From NCBI GenBank assembly GCA_016716275.1, contig JADJWR010000002.1, positions 62,001-126,000 on the forward strand: a stretch of 64,000 bases of DNA, given 5' to 3'. Position numbers and translations under genes: made by a program. The notes under the pieces are model-generated. The model saw only the letters and a list, made by a program, of their open reading frames with translations. It did no database searches and was not told the DNA's origin. Below, one piece after another: positions 54,917 through 63,751 of the stretch (position 1 is its first letter; every line of letters starts with the position of its first letter). Origin of the DNA: Burkholderiales bacterium. Lineage in GTDB: Bacteria; Pseudomonadota; Gammaproteobacteria; Burkholderiales; Burkholderiaceae_F.

Positions 54917-55987
54917 ATGTCGGAAATCGTTCTCGAGGGCGTGTCGAAGCTCTACGGCGCGGTTCGCGCCGTCGATGGCGTCAGCCTGCGTGCCGAATCG
55001 GGCCGCTTCCTCGTCCTGCTCGGGCCGTCGGGCTGCGGCAAGTCGACCGTGCTGCGCCTGATCGCCGGCCTCGAGGATCCGGCCGCCGGCCGCATCCTGA
55101 TCGACGGGCGCGATGTCACGCGCCTGGCGCCGGACAAGCGTCGCGTGTCGATGGTGTTCCAGTCGTACGCACTGTTCCCTCACCTGTCGGTGGCGGAGAA
55201 CATCGTCTTCGGGCTGAAGGTGCGACGCATGCCCGCCGGCGAGCGCAGCCAGCGGCTGGCAAAGGTTGCCTCGCTGGTCGGCCTGTCCGAGCAGCTCGCG
55301 CGCAAGCCGGCGCAGCTGTCCGGCGGCCAGCGGCAGCGCGTCGCGCTGGCACGGGCGATCGTCGCCGAGAACAGGATCTGCCTGATGGACGAGCCGCTGT
55401 CGAACCTCGACGCGCAGCTGCGCCACGGCATGCGGGTGGAGATCCGCGCGCTGCAGCAGCGGCTCGGCATGACGGTGGTGTACGTCACGCACGACCAGAT
55501 CGAGGCGATGAGCATGGCCGACCGCGTGGTGCTGATGCGCGAAGGCCGCATCGAGCAGGAAGGCACGCCCGAGGAGCTGTACGCGCGGCCGGCCAGCCTG
55601 TTCGCGGCGCGCTTCATCGGCACGCCGGCGATGAACCTGGTGGCGCTCGACGATGGCGCGGGCGGCGCGGTGATCCGAGGCTCGGCCGAGCCGGTGCTGG
55701 CCGGCCGCGGGCGCGGACTGATCCTCGGCGTCCGCCCCGAGCACATCGCGCTGGCGAGTTCGGGCGGCGTCGCCGCCGAAGTCACCAGCGCCGAGTACCA
55801 CGGGGCCGACACCATCGTCACCGCACGGGTCGGCGAGGAGTCTCTGCTGCTGCGCACGACCGGGCAGCTGCGGCTCGCCGCCGGCGCGGCGGTGCGCCTC
55901 GCCTGGGAGCCGGCGTCGGTGCACCTGTTCGATGCCGACAGCGGCAGGCGCGTTGACTCAGGTCAAGCGCTGAAGCTGGCGGCGTAA
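54917..55987 (+). CDS. ugpC: Sugar-phosphate-type ABC transporter ATPase (UgpC-like)
   Basis: A 356-residue CUT1-family ATPase. Walker A GPSGCGKS is at 36-43; signature LSGGQRQRVALARAIV; Walker B ICLMDEPLSNLDAQLR; switch YVTHDQIEAMSMADRVVLM. The C-terminal regulatory/TOBE part contains LILGVRPEHIALA and LRLAAGAAVRLAWEPASVHLFDA. It energises the importer encoded downstream. The ATPase comes first in this operon, whereas E. coli has ugpB first. The exact sugar is inferred only from family resemblance. Confidence 0.85.
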   Translation: MSEIVLEGVSKLYGAVRAVDGVSLRAESGRFLVLLGPSGCGKSTVLRLIAGLEDPAAGRILIDGRDVTRLAPDKRRVSMVFQSYALFPHLSVAENIVFGLKVRRMPAGERSQRLAKVASLVGLSEQLARKPAQLSGGQRQRVALARAIVAENRICLMDEPLSNLDAQLRHGMRVEIRALQQRLGMTVVYVTHDQIEAMSMADRVVLMREGRIEQEGTPEELYARPASLFAARFIGTPAMNLVALDDGAGGAVIRGSAEPVLAGRGRGLILGVRPEHIALASSGGVAAEVTSAEYHGADTIVTARVGEESLLLRTTGQLRLAAGAAVRLAWEPASVHLFDADSGRRVDSGQALKLAA

Positions 55988-56099
55988 TTAGGGTGAAAGA
56001 CGATTCATTGAGGCTGGTGTCTCTGGCAGGGCCCGGCCGGTTGCCTTTCGCCGTCGCGAGAGGGATCGCCGGTCGGGAAATCGAGAAGGAGGAAGGCTG

Positions 56100-57374
56100 A
56101 TGAGATGGCTGTCCGCTTTGCTGCTGGCCGGTCTGTGCGCGTTCGGGCTTCCGGCGCGCGCCGCCACCGAGCTCACTTTCTATTACCCGATTGCCGTCGG
56201 TGGCCCGCTGACCAAGGTGATCGACGGCTATGCGCGCGAGTTCGAGAAGGCGCATCCGGACATCAAGGTCAACCCGATCTACGCCGGCAACTACGACGAC
56301 GCGCGCATCAAGGCGCTCGCCGCGCTGAAGGCCGGCCAGTCGGCGCCGCTGTCGGTGCTGTACTCGATCGACCTGTACGAGCTGATCGAGCAGGACGTGA
56401 TCGTCGCCTGGGACGACGTGGCGAGCACCGCCGAGGACAAGGCGTGGCTGAAGGCCTTTTACCCGGCGCTGATGATGAACGGCACCTACAAGGGCAAGAC
56501 CTACGGCATTCCCTACCAGCGCTCGACCATCGTGCTGTACTGGAACAAGGAGGCGTTCAAGGAGGTGGGGCTCGATCCGGAGAAGCCGCCGGCCAACTGG
56601 ACCGAGATGGCGCAGATGGCGAGCAAGCTGGTCAAGCGCGACGCCGCGGGCAACGTCACGCGCTGGGGCGTGATGGTGCCGTCGACCGGCTACCCGTACT
56701 GGATGTTCCAGGCCTTCGCGCGGCAGAACGGCCAGGACCTGATGAACCGGGAGGGCAATGCCACCAACTACGCGCATCCGGACGTGATCGCCGCGCTGCA
56801 GTACTGGCGCGACCTCGGCGTCAAGCACAAGGTGATGCCGGAAGGCACGGTCGAGTGGGGAACGCTGCGGCAGGCCTTCACCGAAGGCAAGACGGCGATG
56901 ATGTGGCACACCACCGGCAACCTGACCGCGGTCAAGGACACCGCCAAGTTCCCGTTCGGCGTGGCGATGCTGCCGGCGTCCAAGCAGCGCGGCTCGCCCA
57001 CCGGCGGCGGCAACTTCTACCTGTTCAAGAAGACCACGCCGGAGGAGCGCAAGGCGGCGCTGGCCTTCGTCAAGTGGATCACGGCGCCCGAGCGGGCCGC
57101 CGACTGGAGCATGGCCACCGGTTACGTCGCCACCCGGCCCGACGCCTACGCGACGCCGAAGCTGAAGGAGTACGCGACGGCCTTTCCGCCGGCGGTGGTC
57201 GCGCGCGACCAGTTCGAGTACGCCACGCCCGAGCTGTCGACGTTCCAGACCGGCCGCGTGCGCAAGCTGCTCGACGACGCCATCCAGGCGGCGCTGACCG
57301 GGCAGAAGGCGCCGGCCGACGCGCTGAAGGCGGCACAGGCGGAAGCTGACCGGCTGCTGAAGCCGTATCGATGA
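56100..57374 (+). CDS. ugpB: ABC transporter substrate-binding protein (UgpB-like)
   Basis: A 424-residue periplasmic protein behind a strong GAAGGAGGAAGG site. The signal peptide is MRWLSALLLAGLCAFGLPARA. Family 1 binding-protein markers: LTFYYPIAVGGPLTKVIDGY, YGIPYQRSTIVLYWNKEAFKEVGL, GVMVPSTGYPYWMFQAFARQ, and GGGNFYLFKKTTPEERKAALAFVKWIT. It resembles UgpB, which binds glycerol-3-phosphate and glycerophosphodiesters. The ligand here is inferred, not proven. Confidence 0.85.
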   Translation: MRWLSALLLAGLCAFGLPARAATELTFYYPIAVGGPLTKVIDGYAREFEKAHPDIKVNPIYAGNYDDARIKALAALKAGQSAPLSVLYSIDLYELIEQDVIVAWDDVASTAEDKAWLKAFYPALMMNGTYKGKTYGIPYQRSTIVLYWNKEAFKEVGLDPEKPPANWTEMAQMASKLVKRDAAGNVTRWGVMVPSTGYPYWMFQAFARQNGQDLMNREGNATNYAHPDVIAALQYWRDLGVKHKVMPEGTVEWGTLRQAFTEGKTAMMWHTTGNLTAVKDTAKFPFGVAMLPASKQRGSPTGGGNFYLFKKTTPEERKAALAFVKWITAPERAADWSMATGYVATRPDAYATPKLKEYATAFPPAVVARDQFEYATPELSTFQTGRVRKLLDDAIQAALTGQKAPADALKAAQAEADRLLKPYR

Positions 57375-57384
57375 GCCGGGCCCG

Positions 57385-58248
57385 ATGAAGCACGTCTACG
57401 GCTGGCTGCTGCTGACGCCGGCCGCGATCCTGCTCATCGGGTTCACGCATTACCCGGCGGTCGCCACCTTAATCGACAGCTTCTTCTCGACCGGGACGGC
57501 CGTGCGGCCGTCCCGCTTCGTCGGCTTCGGCAACTACGCGGCGCTGCTTGAGGACCCGATCTTCTGGCAGGTGCTGGGCAACAACCTGTGGTTCGCGCTC
57601 GGCACCATTCCGACCGCGATCGCCATCGCCATGGTGATGGCGCTGTGGGTCAACGAGAAGCTGCCGGCGCGTGCGCTGGTGCGCATGGCGTACTTCACCC
57701 CGACCGTGCTGCCGATGATCGCGGTGGCCAACCTGTGGCTGTTCTTCTACACGCCGCAGATCGGCCTGTTCGACCGCGTCGGCGCGCTGTTCGGGCAGCC
57801 CAGCCACAACTGGCTCGGCGACCCGCACCTGGTGCTGCCGGCGACCATGGTGATGGTGGTGTGGAAGGAGGCCGGCTTCTTCATGATCTTCTACCTCGCG
57901 GCGCTGCAGTCGCTGCCGCCGGAGCTGCAGGAAGCGGCGAGGATCGACGGCGCCTCGCGCTGGTACTACTTCCGCCGCGTCACCTTCCCGCTGCTGATGC
58001 CGACCACCCTGTTCGTGCTGGTCAACGCGACCATCAACTCGTTCAAGCTGGTCGACCACCTGTTCATCCTCACCAAGGGCGGCCCGGACAACGCCTCCAG
58101 CCTGCTGCTTTACTACATCTACCAGGTGGCGTTCAGCTTCTTCGAGACCACCTACGCGGCGACGCTGACCGTCGTGCTGCTGGCACTGCTGGCGGTGCTG
58201 GCGGTGCTGCAGTTCCTGCTGATCGAAAGACGGGTGCACTACCGGTGA
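57385..58248 (+). CDS. ugpA: ABC transporter permease (UgpA-like)
   Basis: A 287-residue inner-membrane permease of the MalF/UgpA group with about six spans. Start KHVYGWLLLTPAAILLIGFT, then VGFGNYAALLEDPIFWQVLGNNLWFALGTIPTAIAIAM. The EAA loop is LQSLPPELQEAARIDGASRWYYFRRVTFPLLMPTTLFVL. The stop overlaps the next permease start by four bases. Confidence 0.88.
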   Translation: MKHVYGWLLLTPAAILLIGFTHYPAVATLIDSFFSTGTAVRPSRFVGFGNYAALLEDPIFWQVLGNNLWFALGTIPTAIAIAMVMALWVNEKLPARALVRMAYFTPTVLPMIAVANLWLFFYTPQIGLFDRVGALFGQPSHNWLGDPHLVLPATMVMVVWKEAGFFMIFYLAALQSLPPELQEAARIDGASRWYYFRRVTFPLLMPTTLFVLVNATINSFKLVDHLFILTKGGPDNASSLLLYYIYQVAFSFFETTYAATLTVVLLALLAVLAVLQFLLIERRVHYR

Positions 58249-59054
58249 GGCGGCCCGCATTCGCGCTGGAGACGGCGGCGGCGTGGCTGCTGGCGGCGCT
58301 TTGGCTGTCGCCGCTCGCCTACGCTTTCTGGGCCGCCTTCCACCCGCCCGAGATGGCCACCCACTTCGACCTCACCGCGCCGCTGACGCTCGGCAACTTC
58401 GCCAAGGCCTGGACCTATGCGCCGTTCCCGCGCCACCTCCTGAACACCGTCATCCTGGTGACGACGATCCTGTCGGCGCAGCTGGTGCTGTGCACGCTGG
58501 CCGGCTACGCCTTCGCGCGCTTCGAGTTCTTCGGCCACAACCTGGCCTTCGGGCTGGTGCTGGTGCAGCTGATGGTGATGCCCGAGGTGCTGATCGTCGA
58601 GAACTACCACATCATGGCGAGGCTCGGCCTGGTCGACACCATCCTCGGCATCGGCCTGCCCTACATGGCGAGCGCCTTCGGCATCTTCCTGCTGCGGCAG
58701 ACCTTCAAGACGGTGCCGCGCGAGCTCGAGGACGCGGCGCGGGTCGAGGGCTGCGGCTTCCTCGGCGTGCTGTGGCGCGTCTACGTGCCGCTGGCGCGGC
58801 CGACCTACCTGGCCTACGGCCTGGTGTCGGTCAGCTACCACTGGAACAACTTCCTCTGGCCGCTGGTGATCACCAACTCGATCGAAACGCGGCCGCTCAC
58901 CGTCGGGCTGGCGATCTTCGGCGCGCCGGAGTCCGGCGTCGACTGGGCGGTCATCAGCGCCGGGACGATCATGGCGGTCTCACCGCTGCTGATCGCCTTC
59001 CTGCTGTTCCAGCGGCAGTTCATGCAGTCGTTCATGCAGGCGGGCATCAAGTAG
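58245..59054 (+). CDS. ugpE: ABC transporter permease (UgpE-like)
   Basis: A 269-residue permease starting at GTG 58245, overlapping ugpA. It is a MalG/UgpE-type protein: LLAALWLSPLAYAFWAAFHP, FPRHLLNTVILVTTILSAQL, the EAA loop KTVPRELEDAARVEGCGFLGVLWRVYVPLARPTYLAY, and SYHWNNFLWPLVITNSIETRPLTVGLA. It completes the importer, followed 11 bases later by the EEP hydrolase gene. Confidence 0.87.
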   Translation: MRRPAFALETAAAWLLAALWLSPLAYAFWAAFHPPEMATHFDLTAPLTLGNFAKAWTYAPFPRHLLNTVILVTTILSAQLVLCTLAGYAFARFEFFGHNLAFGLVLVQLMVMPEVLIVENYHIMARLGLVDTILGIGLPYMASAFGIFLLRQTFKTVPRELEDAARVEGCGFLGVLWRVYVPLARPTYLAYGLVSVSYHWNNFLWPLVITNSIETRPLTVGLAIFGAPESGVDWAVISAGTIMAVSPLLIAFLLFQRQFMQSFMQAGIK

Positions 59055-59065
59055 GCATTGACTGG

Positions 59066-59893
59066 ATGACGGCGATCCTGACCTGGAACATCCAGTGCGG
59101 CCTCGGCTGCGACGGCGTCGTCGATCTGGCGCGCATCGCGCGCCTGGCGCGATCGATGGGCGAGGCCGACGTGCTGTGCCTGCAGGAAGTCGCGCGCAAC
59201 GACCCGGCGATCGCCGGCGGCGCCGACCAGGTCGCCGAGCTGCAGGCGCTGTTCCCGGATCACCAGGCGTTCTTCGGCGCCGGGCTCAGCCGGCGGGCAG
59301 CCGGCCGGGCGCGGCGCGAGTTCGGCAACCTGCTGCTGTCGCGCCTGCCGGTGCTGCAGCTGTTCTGCCACCTGCTGCCGCAACCGGCTGCCGGCGGCAT
59401 CAAGCACATGCAGCGGCAGGCGATCGAGGCGGTGGTGGACACGCCGGCCGGGCCGCTGCGCGTCGTCACCACCCATCTCGAGTACTACTCGGCGGCGCAT
59501 CGCGCGGTGCAGATCGGGCGGCTGCGCGCGCTGCAGGACGAGGCGGCAGCCAACGCGCACGACCCGCCGAAGGCTGCCGCCAGCCCCTACGATCCGGTGC
59601 CGCGCCCGGCGGCGCTGGTGCTGTGCGGCGACCTGAACGTGCAGCCGCAGGAGGACGAGTACCGGCAGCTGTTCGCACCGCCGCTGCTCGACGCCTGGCG
59701 GGTCGCCCGCGGCGACGAGCCGCACCCGCCGAGCACCGGCCTGTTCGACCGTCGCCAGTGGCCCATGGGCGGCCACTGCCGCGACTACTTCGCTGTCACC
59801 GCGGAGGTCGCCCGGCGCGTTGAGTCGCTGCAGATCGAACTGGCCACCGACGCCTCCGACCATCAGCCGCTGCTGCTGACGCTGCGCGACTGA
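59066..59893 (+). CDS. Endonuclease/exonuclease/phosphatase-family hydrolase
   Basis: A 275-residue protein starting at ATG 59066, 11 bases after ugpE. EEP-fold motifs are complete: ILTWNIQCGLG (Asn), LCLQEVARND (metal Glu), VVTTHLEYYSAAHR, VLCGDLNVQP (Asp/Asn), and ATDASDHQPLLLTL (catalytic His). There is no signal peptide, so it acts in the cytoplasm. In E. coli the ugp operon ends with the phosphodiesterase UgpQ. Here an unrelated EEP enzyme occupies that place and may cleave imported glycerophosphodiesters (inference). It could also be a nuclease. Confidence 0.85.
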   Translation: MTAILTWNIQCGLGCDGVVDLARIARLARSMGEADVLCLQEVARNDPAIAGGADQVAELQALFPDHQAFFGAGLSRRAAGRARREFGNLLLSRLPVLQLFCHLLPQPAAGGIKHMQRQAIEAVVDTPAGPLRVVTTHLEYYSAAHRAVQIGRLRALQDEAAANAHDPPKAAASPYDPVPRPAALVLCGDLNVQPQEDEYRQLFAPPLLDAWRVARGDEPHPPSTGLFDRRQWPMGGHCRDYFAVTAEVARRVESLQIELATDASDHQPLLLTLRD

Positions 59894-59955
59894 TCGGCCG
59901 GCGGCGCCCGTCCCGGGCGCCGGCGCGCCGTCGATCCTCGCGCCCCTGCTTGCCG

Positions 59956-61077
59956 ATGAAGAGCTTCCTGCGCCTGCGTTCCTGGCTTTCACTGCTTGCT
60001 GCCGCCGTGCTCGCCGGCTGCGCCACCGAGGAGCGCCGGCCCGAGCCGCCGCTGCAGCCGGCGCAGGTGCGTGCGCAGATCACGAGCCTGCTGCCTGCCG
60101 CGGCAGCGGATCGCGAGGGCTGGGCGGTCGACATCTACGCCGCCTTCTCCTCGCTCGGCATTGCGCCGACGCTGCCGAACATCTGCGCGGTGATCGCGGT
60201 GACCGAGCAGGAGTCGTCGTTCCGTGTCGATCCCGCGGTGCCGGGCCTCGGCAGGATCGCGCAGGCCGAGATCGACCGCCGGGCCGAGCGTGCCGGCGTG
60301 CCCAAGCTGGCGGTCGAGCTGGCGCTGAAGCTGCGTTCGCCGGACGGCACGAGCTACGGCGAGCGAATCGCCGCCGCCAGGACCGAGCGCGAGCTGAGCC
60401 GGATCTTCGAGGACTTCATCGGCATGGTGCCGCTCGGCAAGCGGCTGTTTGCCGACTGGAATCCGGTGCGCACCGGCGGCCCGATGCAGGTGAGCATCGC
60501 CTTCGCCGAGGCGCATGCCGGCCAGCGCGGCTACCCCTACCCGGTCGCCGGGTCGATCCGCCACGAAGTCTTCACGCGGCGCGGCGGCATGTACTTCGGC
60601 ATCGCCCACCTGCTCGACTACCCGGCCGCCTACGACCGGCACCTGTATCGCTTTGCCGACTTCAACGCCGGGCAGTACGCCAGCCGCAATGCGGCGTTCC
60701 AGCGCGCGGTGAGCGCTGCCTCGGGCATCCCGCTCGCGCTCGACGGCGATCTCGTGCGTCGCGGCAGCGACGCCGACGCGAAGCCGGGCAGCACCGAGCT
60801 GGCCGTGCGTTCGCTCGCCAGGCAACTCGGCATGAACAACGGCGAGATCCGGCGCGCGCTCGAGCAGGACGTGAGCGCCGGGTTCGAGCGCAGCGCGCTG
60901 TACCGGCAGGTGTTCGAACTGGCCGACAGGCTCGAGCGCCGGCCGCAGCCGCGCGCCGTGCTGCCGGACATCGCGCTGCAAGGCCCGAAGATCACGCGCA
61001 AGCTGACCACCGAGTGGTTCGCCAAGCGCGTCGAGCAGCGGCAGCACCGCTGCCTCGAGCGTGCCGCCGGCCTCTGA
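59956..61077 (+). CDS. DUF1615 lipoprotein
   Basis: A 373-residue protein with lipobox LAGC in the N-terminal signal (LRSWLSLLAAAVLAGC), so it is probably outer-membrane bound. The body matches DUF1615: WAVDIYAAFSSLGIAPTLPNICAVIAVTEQESSFRVDPAVPGLG, then GPMQVSIAFAEAHAGQRGYPYPV, and FTRRGGMYFGIAHLLDYPA. The 'VTEQESSF' region and its setting resemble lysozyme-like folds, so a murein-related role is possible. The chosen ATG is two codons after an in-frame TTG. Confidence 0.85.
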   Translation: MKSFLRLRSWLSLLAAAVLAGCATEERRPEPPLQPAQVRAQITSLLPAAAADREGWAVDIYAAFSSLGIAPTLPNICAVIAVTEQESSFRVDPAVPGLGRIAQAEIDRRAERAGVPKLAVELALKLRSPDGTSYGERIAAARTERELSRIFEDFIGMVPLGKRLFADWNPVRTGGPMQVSIAFAEAHAGQRGYPYPVAGSIRHEVFTRRGGMYFGIAHLLDYPAAYDRHLYRFADFNAGQYASRNAAFQRAVSAASGIPLALDGDLVRRGSDADAKPGSTELAVRSLARQLGMNNGEIRRALEQDVSAGFERSALYRQVFELADRLERRPQPRAVLPDIALQGPKITRKLTTEWFAKRVEQRQHRCLERAAGL

Positions 61078-61130
61078 CCCCGCCGCCGTCGCCGCGGCCG
61101 TCCCGCCGCGGCCGCCTTATCCTTGCAGCC

Positions 61131-62849
61131 ATGTACGCACAGCATTTCGGGCTGAAGCACGCACCGTTCTCGATCTCGCCGGACCCGCGCTACCTCTACA
61201 TGAGCGAGCGGCACCGCGAGGCGCTGGCGCACCTGCTGTACGGCGTGCGCGGCGGCGAGGGCGGCTTCGTCGTGCTCACCGGCGAGATCGGCGCCGGCAA
61301 GACCACCGTGTGCCGCTGCTTGCTCGAGCAGATCCCCGAGCGCTGCGACGTCGCCTACATCTTCAATCCCAAGCTGACGGTCGAGGAACTGCTGCGGACG
61401 GTCTGCGCCGAGTTCCACATACCGTGCCGCCACGAGGGGCCGGGCGCGGCGACCGTCAAGGACTACGTCGACGCGCTGAACGAGTACCTACTGCGCGCGC
61501 ACGCGGTCGGCCACAACAGCGTGCTGATCATCGACGAGGCGCAGAACCTGTCGGCCGACGTGCTCGAGCAGCTGCGCCTGCTGACCAACCTGGAGACCAG
61601 CGAGCGCAAGCTGCTGCAGATCGTGCTGATCGGCCAGCCGGAGCTGCGCGCGCTGCTGGCGCGGCCGGAGATGCAGCAGCTGGCGCAGCGGGTCGTCGCC
61701 CGCTACCACCTCGAGGCGCTGAGCGAAGCCGAGACGTCGAAGTACGTCGCCCATCGGCTGTCGATCGCCGGGCTGAACGGCCCGCTGCCGTTCGACCGCG
61801 CAGCGATGCAGCGCGTCTACCGGCATTCGCGCGGCATTCCCCGGCGCATCAACCTGCTGTGCGACCGCGCGCTGCTCGGCGCCTACGCTGCCGGCATTGC
61901 CCGGGTGGACGCGGGCGGCGTCGATGCCGCGGCCAGGGAGGTGTTCGACCTGCCGAAGCCGGCCGCCGGCGAAGGCCGCGGCCTGCAGCGCCTGGCCTGG
62001 GTCGGCCTTGGGCTGCTGGTCGGTGCCGGCATCGTCGGCGCGGCGGTGCTGGCGCTCGATCGCGGCGGCCGCGAGACCGCCCGCGTCGAGCTCGCCACGG
62101 TGGGCGCCGCGCCGGCTGCACCGACACCGGCCGCGAGCGAAGCGGCGGCAGCGCCGTCGCCACTCGCCGCAGCGGCGCCGGTACCTGCTGCCGAGCCGGC
62201 AGCGCCGACCGTCGCCGAGCTGCCGCCGGCGGCAGCGCCGTTCGACCTGGCGGCCGGCTTCGAGTCGCTGGTCGGCGCCGAGAACGAAGCGTGGCGCGCG
62301 CTGGCCGGCATCTGGAAGATCGACGTCGGCAGCGGCGACCCGTGCGCGGGCGCGAGGAAGCACCAGGTGCAGTGTTACCGCACGGCACGCAGCACGCTGG
62401 CGCTGATCCGCCAGCTCGACCGGCCCGGCGTGCTGACGCTGCGCGACGCCTACAACCGCGCTGCTTACGTGACCCTGGCCGGCCTGTCGGACGAGGCTGC
62501 CGTCGTGATGGTCGACGGCCAGGCGCGATCGGTGCCGCTGCTGGCGCTGGCCGACTACTGGCGCGGCGAGTTCGCCACCTTCTGGCAGGCACCGCCCGAC
62601 TACACGGGCGTGATCGCCGATCGAAGTGCCGGGCGCTCGGCCGACTGGCTGGCGCTGCAGTTGGCCGCGGCGCGCGGCGACGCGCGGCCGCTCGGCGCGA
62701 ACTACGACGACGCGGCGCTGAAGGGCTGGATCCACACCTTCCAGCTGACCCAGGGGCTGCCGTCGGACGGCGTCGCCGGGCCGGTCACGCTGATGCGGCT
62801 GAACCGGGCGGTCGGCATCGACGAGCCGCGCCTGCAGGCGGAGAACTAG
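61131..62849 (+). CDS. gspA: GspA/ExeA-like ATPase with periplasmic peptidoglycan-binding domain
   Basis: A 572-residue protein. Residues 1-265 are a cytoplasmic AAA ATPase: Walker A GEIGAGKT, Walker B VLIIDEAQNLSADVLEQLRL, and GIPRRINLLCDRALLGAYAAG. The typical ExeA start YAQHFGLKHAPFSISPDPRYLYMSERH is present. A membrane span follows (LAWVGLGLLVGAGIVGAAVLAL, about 288-309), then an Ala/Pro linker. The periplasmic end has a C39-like segment and a peptidoglycan-binding domain (LKGWIHTFQLTQGLPSDGVAGPVTLMRLNRA). With GspB it helps the type II secretin assemble through the cell wall. Confidence 0.92.
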   Translation: MYAQHFGLKHAPFSISPDPRYLYMSERHREALAHLLYGVRGGEGGFVVLTGEIGAGKTTVCRCLLEQIPERCDVAYIFNPKLTVEELLRTVCAEFHIPCRHEGPGAATVKDYVDALNEYLLRAHAVGHNSVLIIDEAQNLSADVLEQLRLLTNLETSERKLLQIVLIGQPELRALLARPEMQQLAQRVVARYHLEALSEAETSKYVAHRLSIAGLNGPLPFDRAAMQRVYRHSRGIPRRINLLCDRALLGAYAAGIARVDAGGVDAAAREVFDLPKPAAGEGRGLQRLAWVGLGLLVGAGIVGAAVLALDRGGRETARVELATVGAAPAAPTPAASEAAAAPSPLAAAAPVPAAEPAAPTVAELPPAAAPFDLAAGFESLVGAENEAWRALAGIWKIDVGSGDPCAGARKHQVQCYRTARSTLALIRQLDRPGVLTLRDAYNRAAYVTLAGLSDEAAVVMVDGQARSVPLLALADYWRGEFATFWQAPPDYTGVIADRSAGRSADWLALQLAAARGDARPLGANYDDAALKGWIHTFQLTQGLPSDGVAGPVTLMRLNRAVGIDEPRLQAEN

Positions 62850-62853
62850 CCCC

Positions 62854-63543
62854 TTGTCGCTGATCCTCGACGCCCTGCGGCGGGCCGACTCCGAGCGCGA
62901 TCGCGAGCGCGGCGCGGTGCCCGGGCTGCACGCGCAGCAGTTGCCGGCCTTCACGCCGGCGGCGCGCCGGCGAACCGGCGCGCCGCGGTGGCTGTGGCTG
63001 GCGATCGTTGCCGGGACCGGGCTCAGTGCGGCGCTGGCAGCCTGGGTGATCGTCGGCAGCGATCCGCAGCCCGCCGCTTCCGTGCCGGCGGCGCGCCCAT
63101 CGGCTGCGCCGGCGCCCACCGCGACGGCTGCCGCCGCCGCACCGCCCGTCGCAACGGAACCGACACGTGCCGACGCTGCCGGCTCGCAGCCGGTGGCCGA
63201 GCCCGCGCCCTGGCCGACGCAGGCCGCTGCGCGCAAGACGGCGGAGGTGCCGTCGCCCGCGCGCGCGGCCGAGGCCCGGGCCGAATCGCCGGCCGCCGCG
63301 GCGCCGCTCAATGCGCCGATCACGCCGCGCGAGCAGTTGCCGGCCGACCTGCGCTCACAGCTGCCGCCGCTGGTGGTCGGCGGGTCGATCTACTCGGCCA
63401 GCGCACCCGACCGCTCGATCATCATCGACGGGCGCATCCTGCGCGAGAACGATCGCCTGGCCGTCGACCTGACGCTCGAGCAGATCGGTCCCAAGTCGGC
63501 GGTGCTCCGCTTCCGCGGCCATCGCTTCGCGATCGCTTTCTAG
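62854..63543 (+). CDS. gspB: GspB/ExeB-like secretion accessory protein
   Basis: A 229-residue protein starting at TTG 62854, four bases after gspA; no ATG or GTG is available because the conserved N-terminus SLILDALRRADSERDRERGAVPGLH begins right there. One membrane span (WLWLAIVAGTGLSAALAAWVIV, 46-67), a long Ala/Pro linker, and a C-terminal GspB domain (PPLVVGGSIYSASAPDRSII, LTLEQIGPKSAVLRFRGHRFAI). It partners GspA in placing the type II secretin. No other gsp genes lie in the window. Confidence 0.9.
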   Translation: MSLILDALRRADSERDRERGAVPGLHAQQLPAFTPAARRRTGAPRWLWLAIVAGTGLSAALAAWVIVGSDPQPAASVPAARPSAAPAPTATAAAAAPPVATEPTRADAAGSQPVAEPAPWPTQAAARKTAEVPSPARAAEARAESPAAAAPLNAPITPREQLPADLRSQLPPLVVGGSIYSASAPDRSIIIDGRILRENDRLAVDLTLEQIGPKSAVLRFRGHRFAIAF

Positions 63544-63751
63544 GCTCCGCCGGAGCCAGGTGCGGGAGGTGCGCCGGGTCGCAGTCCGGCAGGATGGGCG
63601 AAGGAGCGACGACGCCGCTTTTCAGAGCGACAGCGCGCGGGCCCGCCAGCCGGTCGCGATCCCCTGTTTGCGCGCCGCTGCGAACAGCGGGCCCCGCGCG
63701 GTCAGCTAGATTCGGGCCGAACCCGCCAGTCGACACCCCGGGAGGAGGCAG

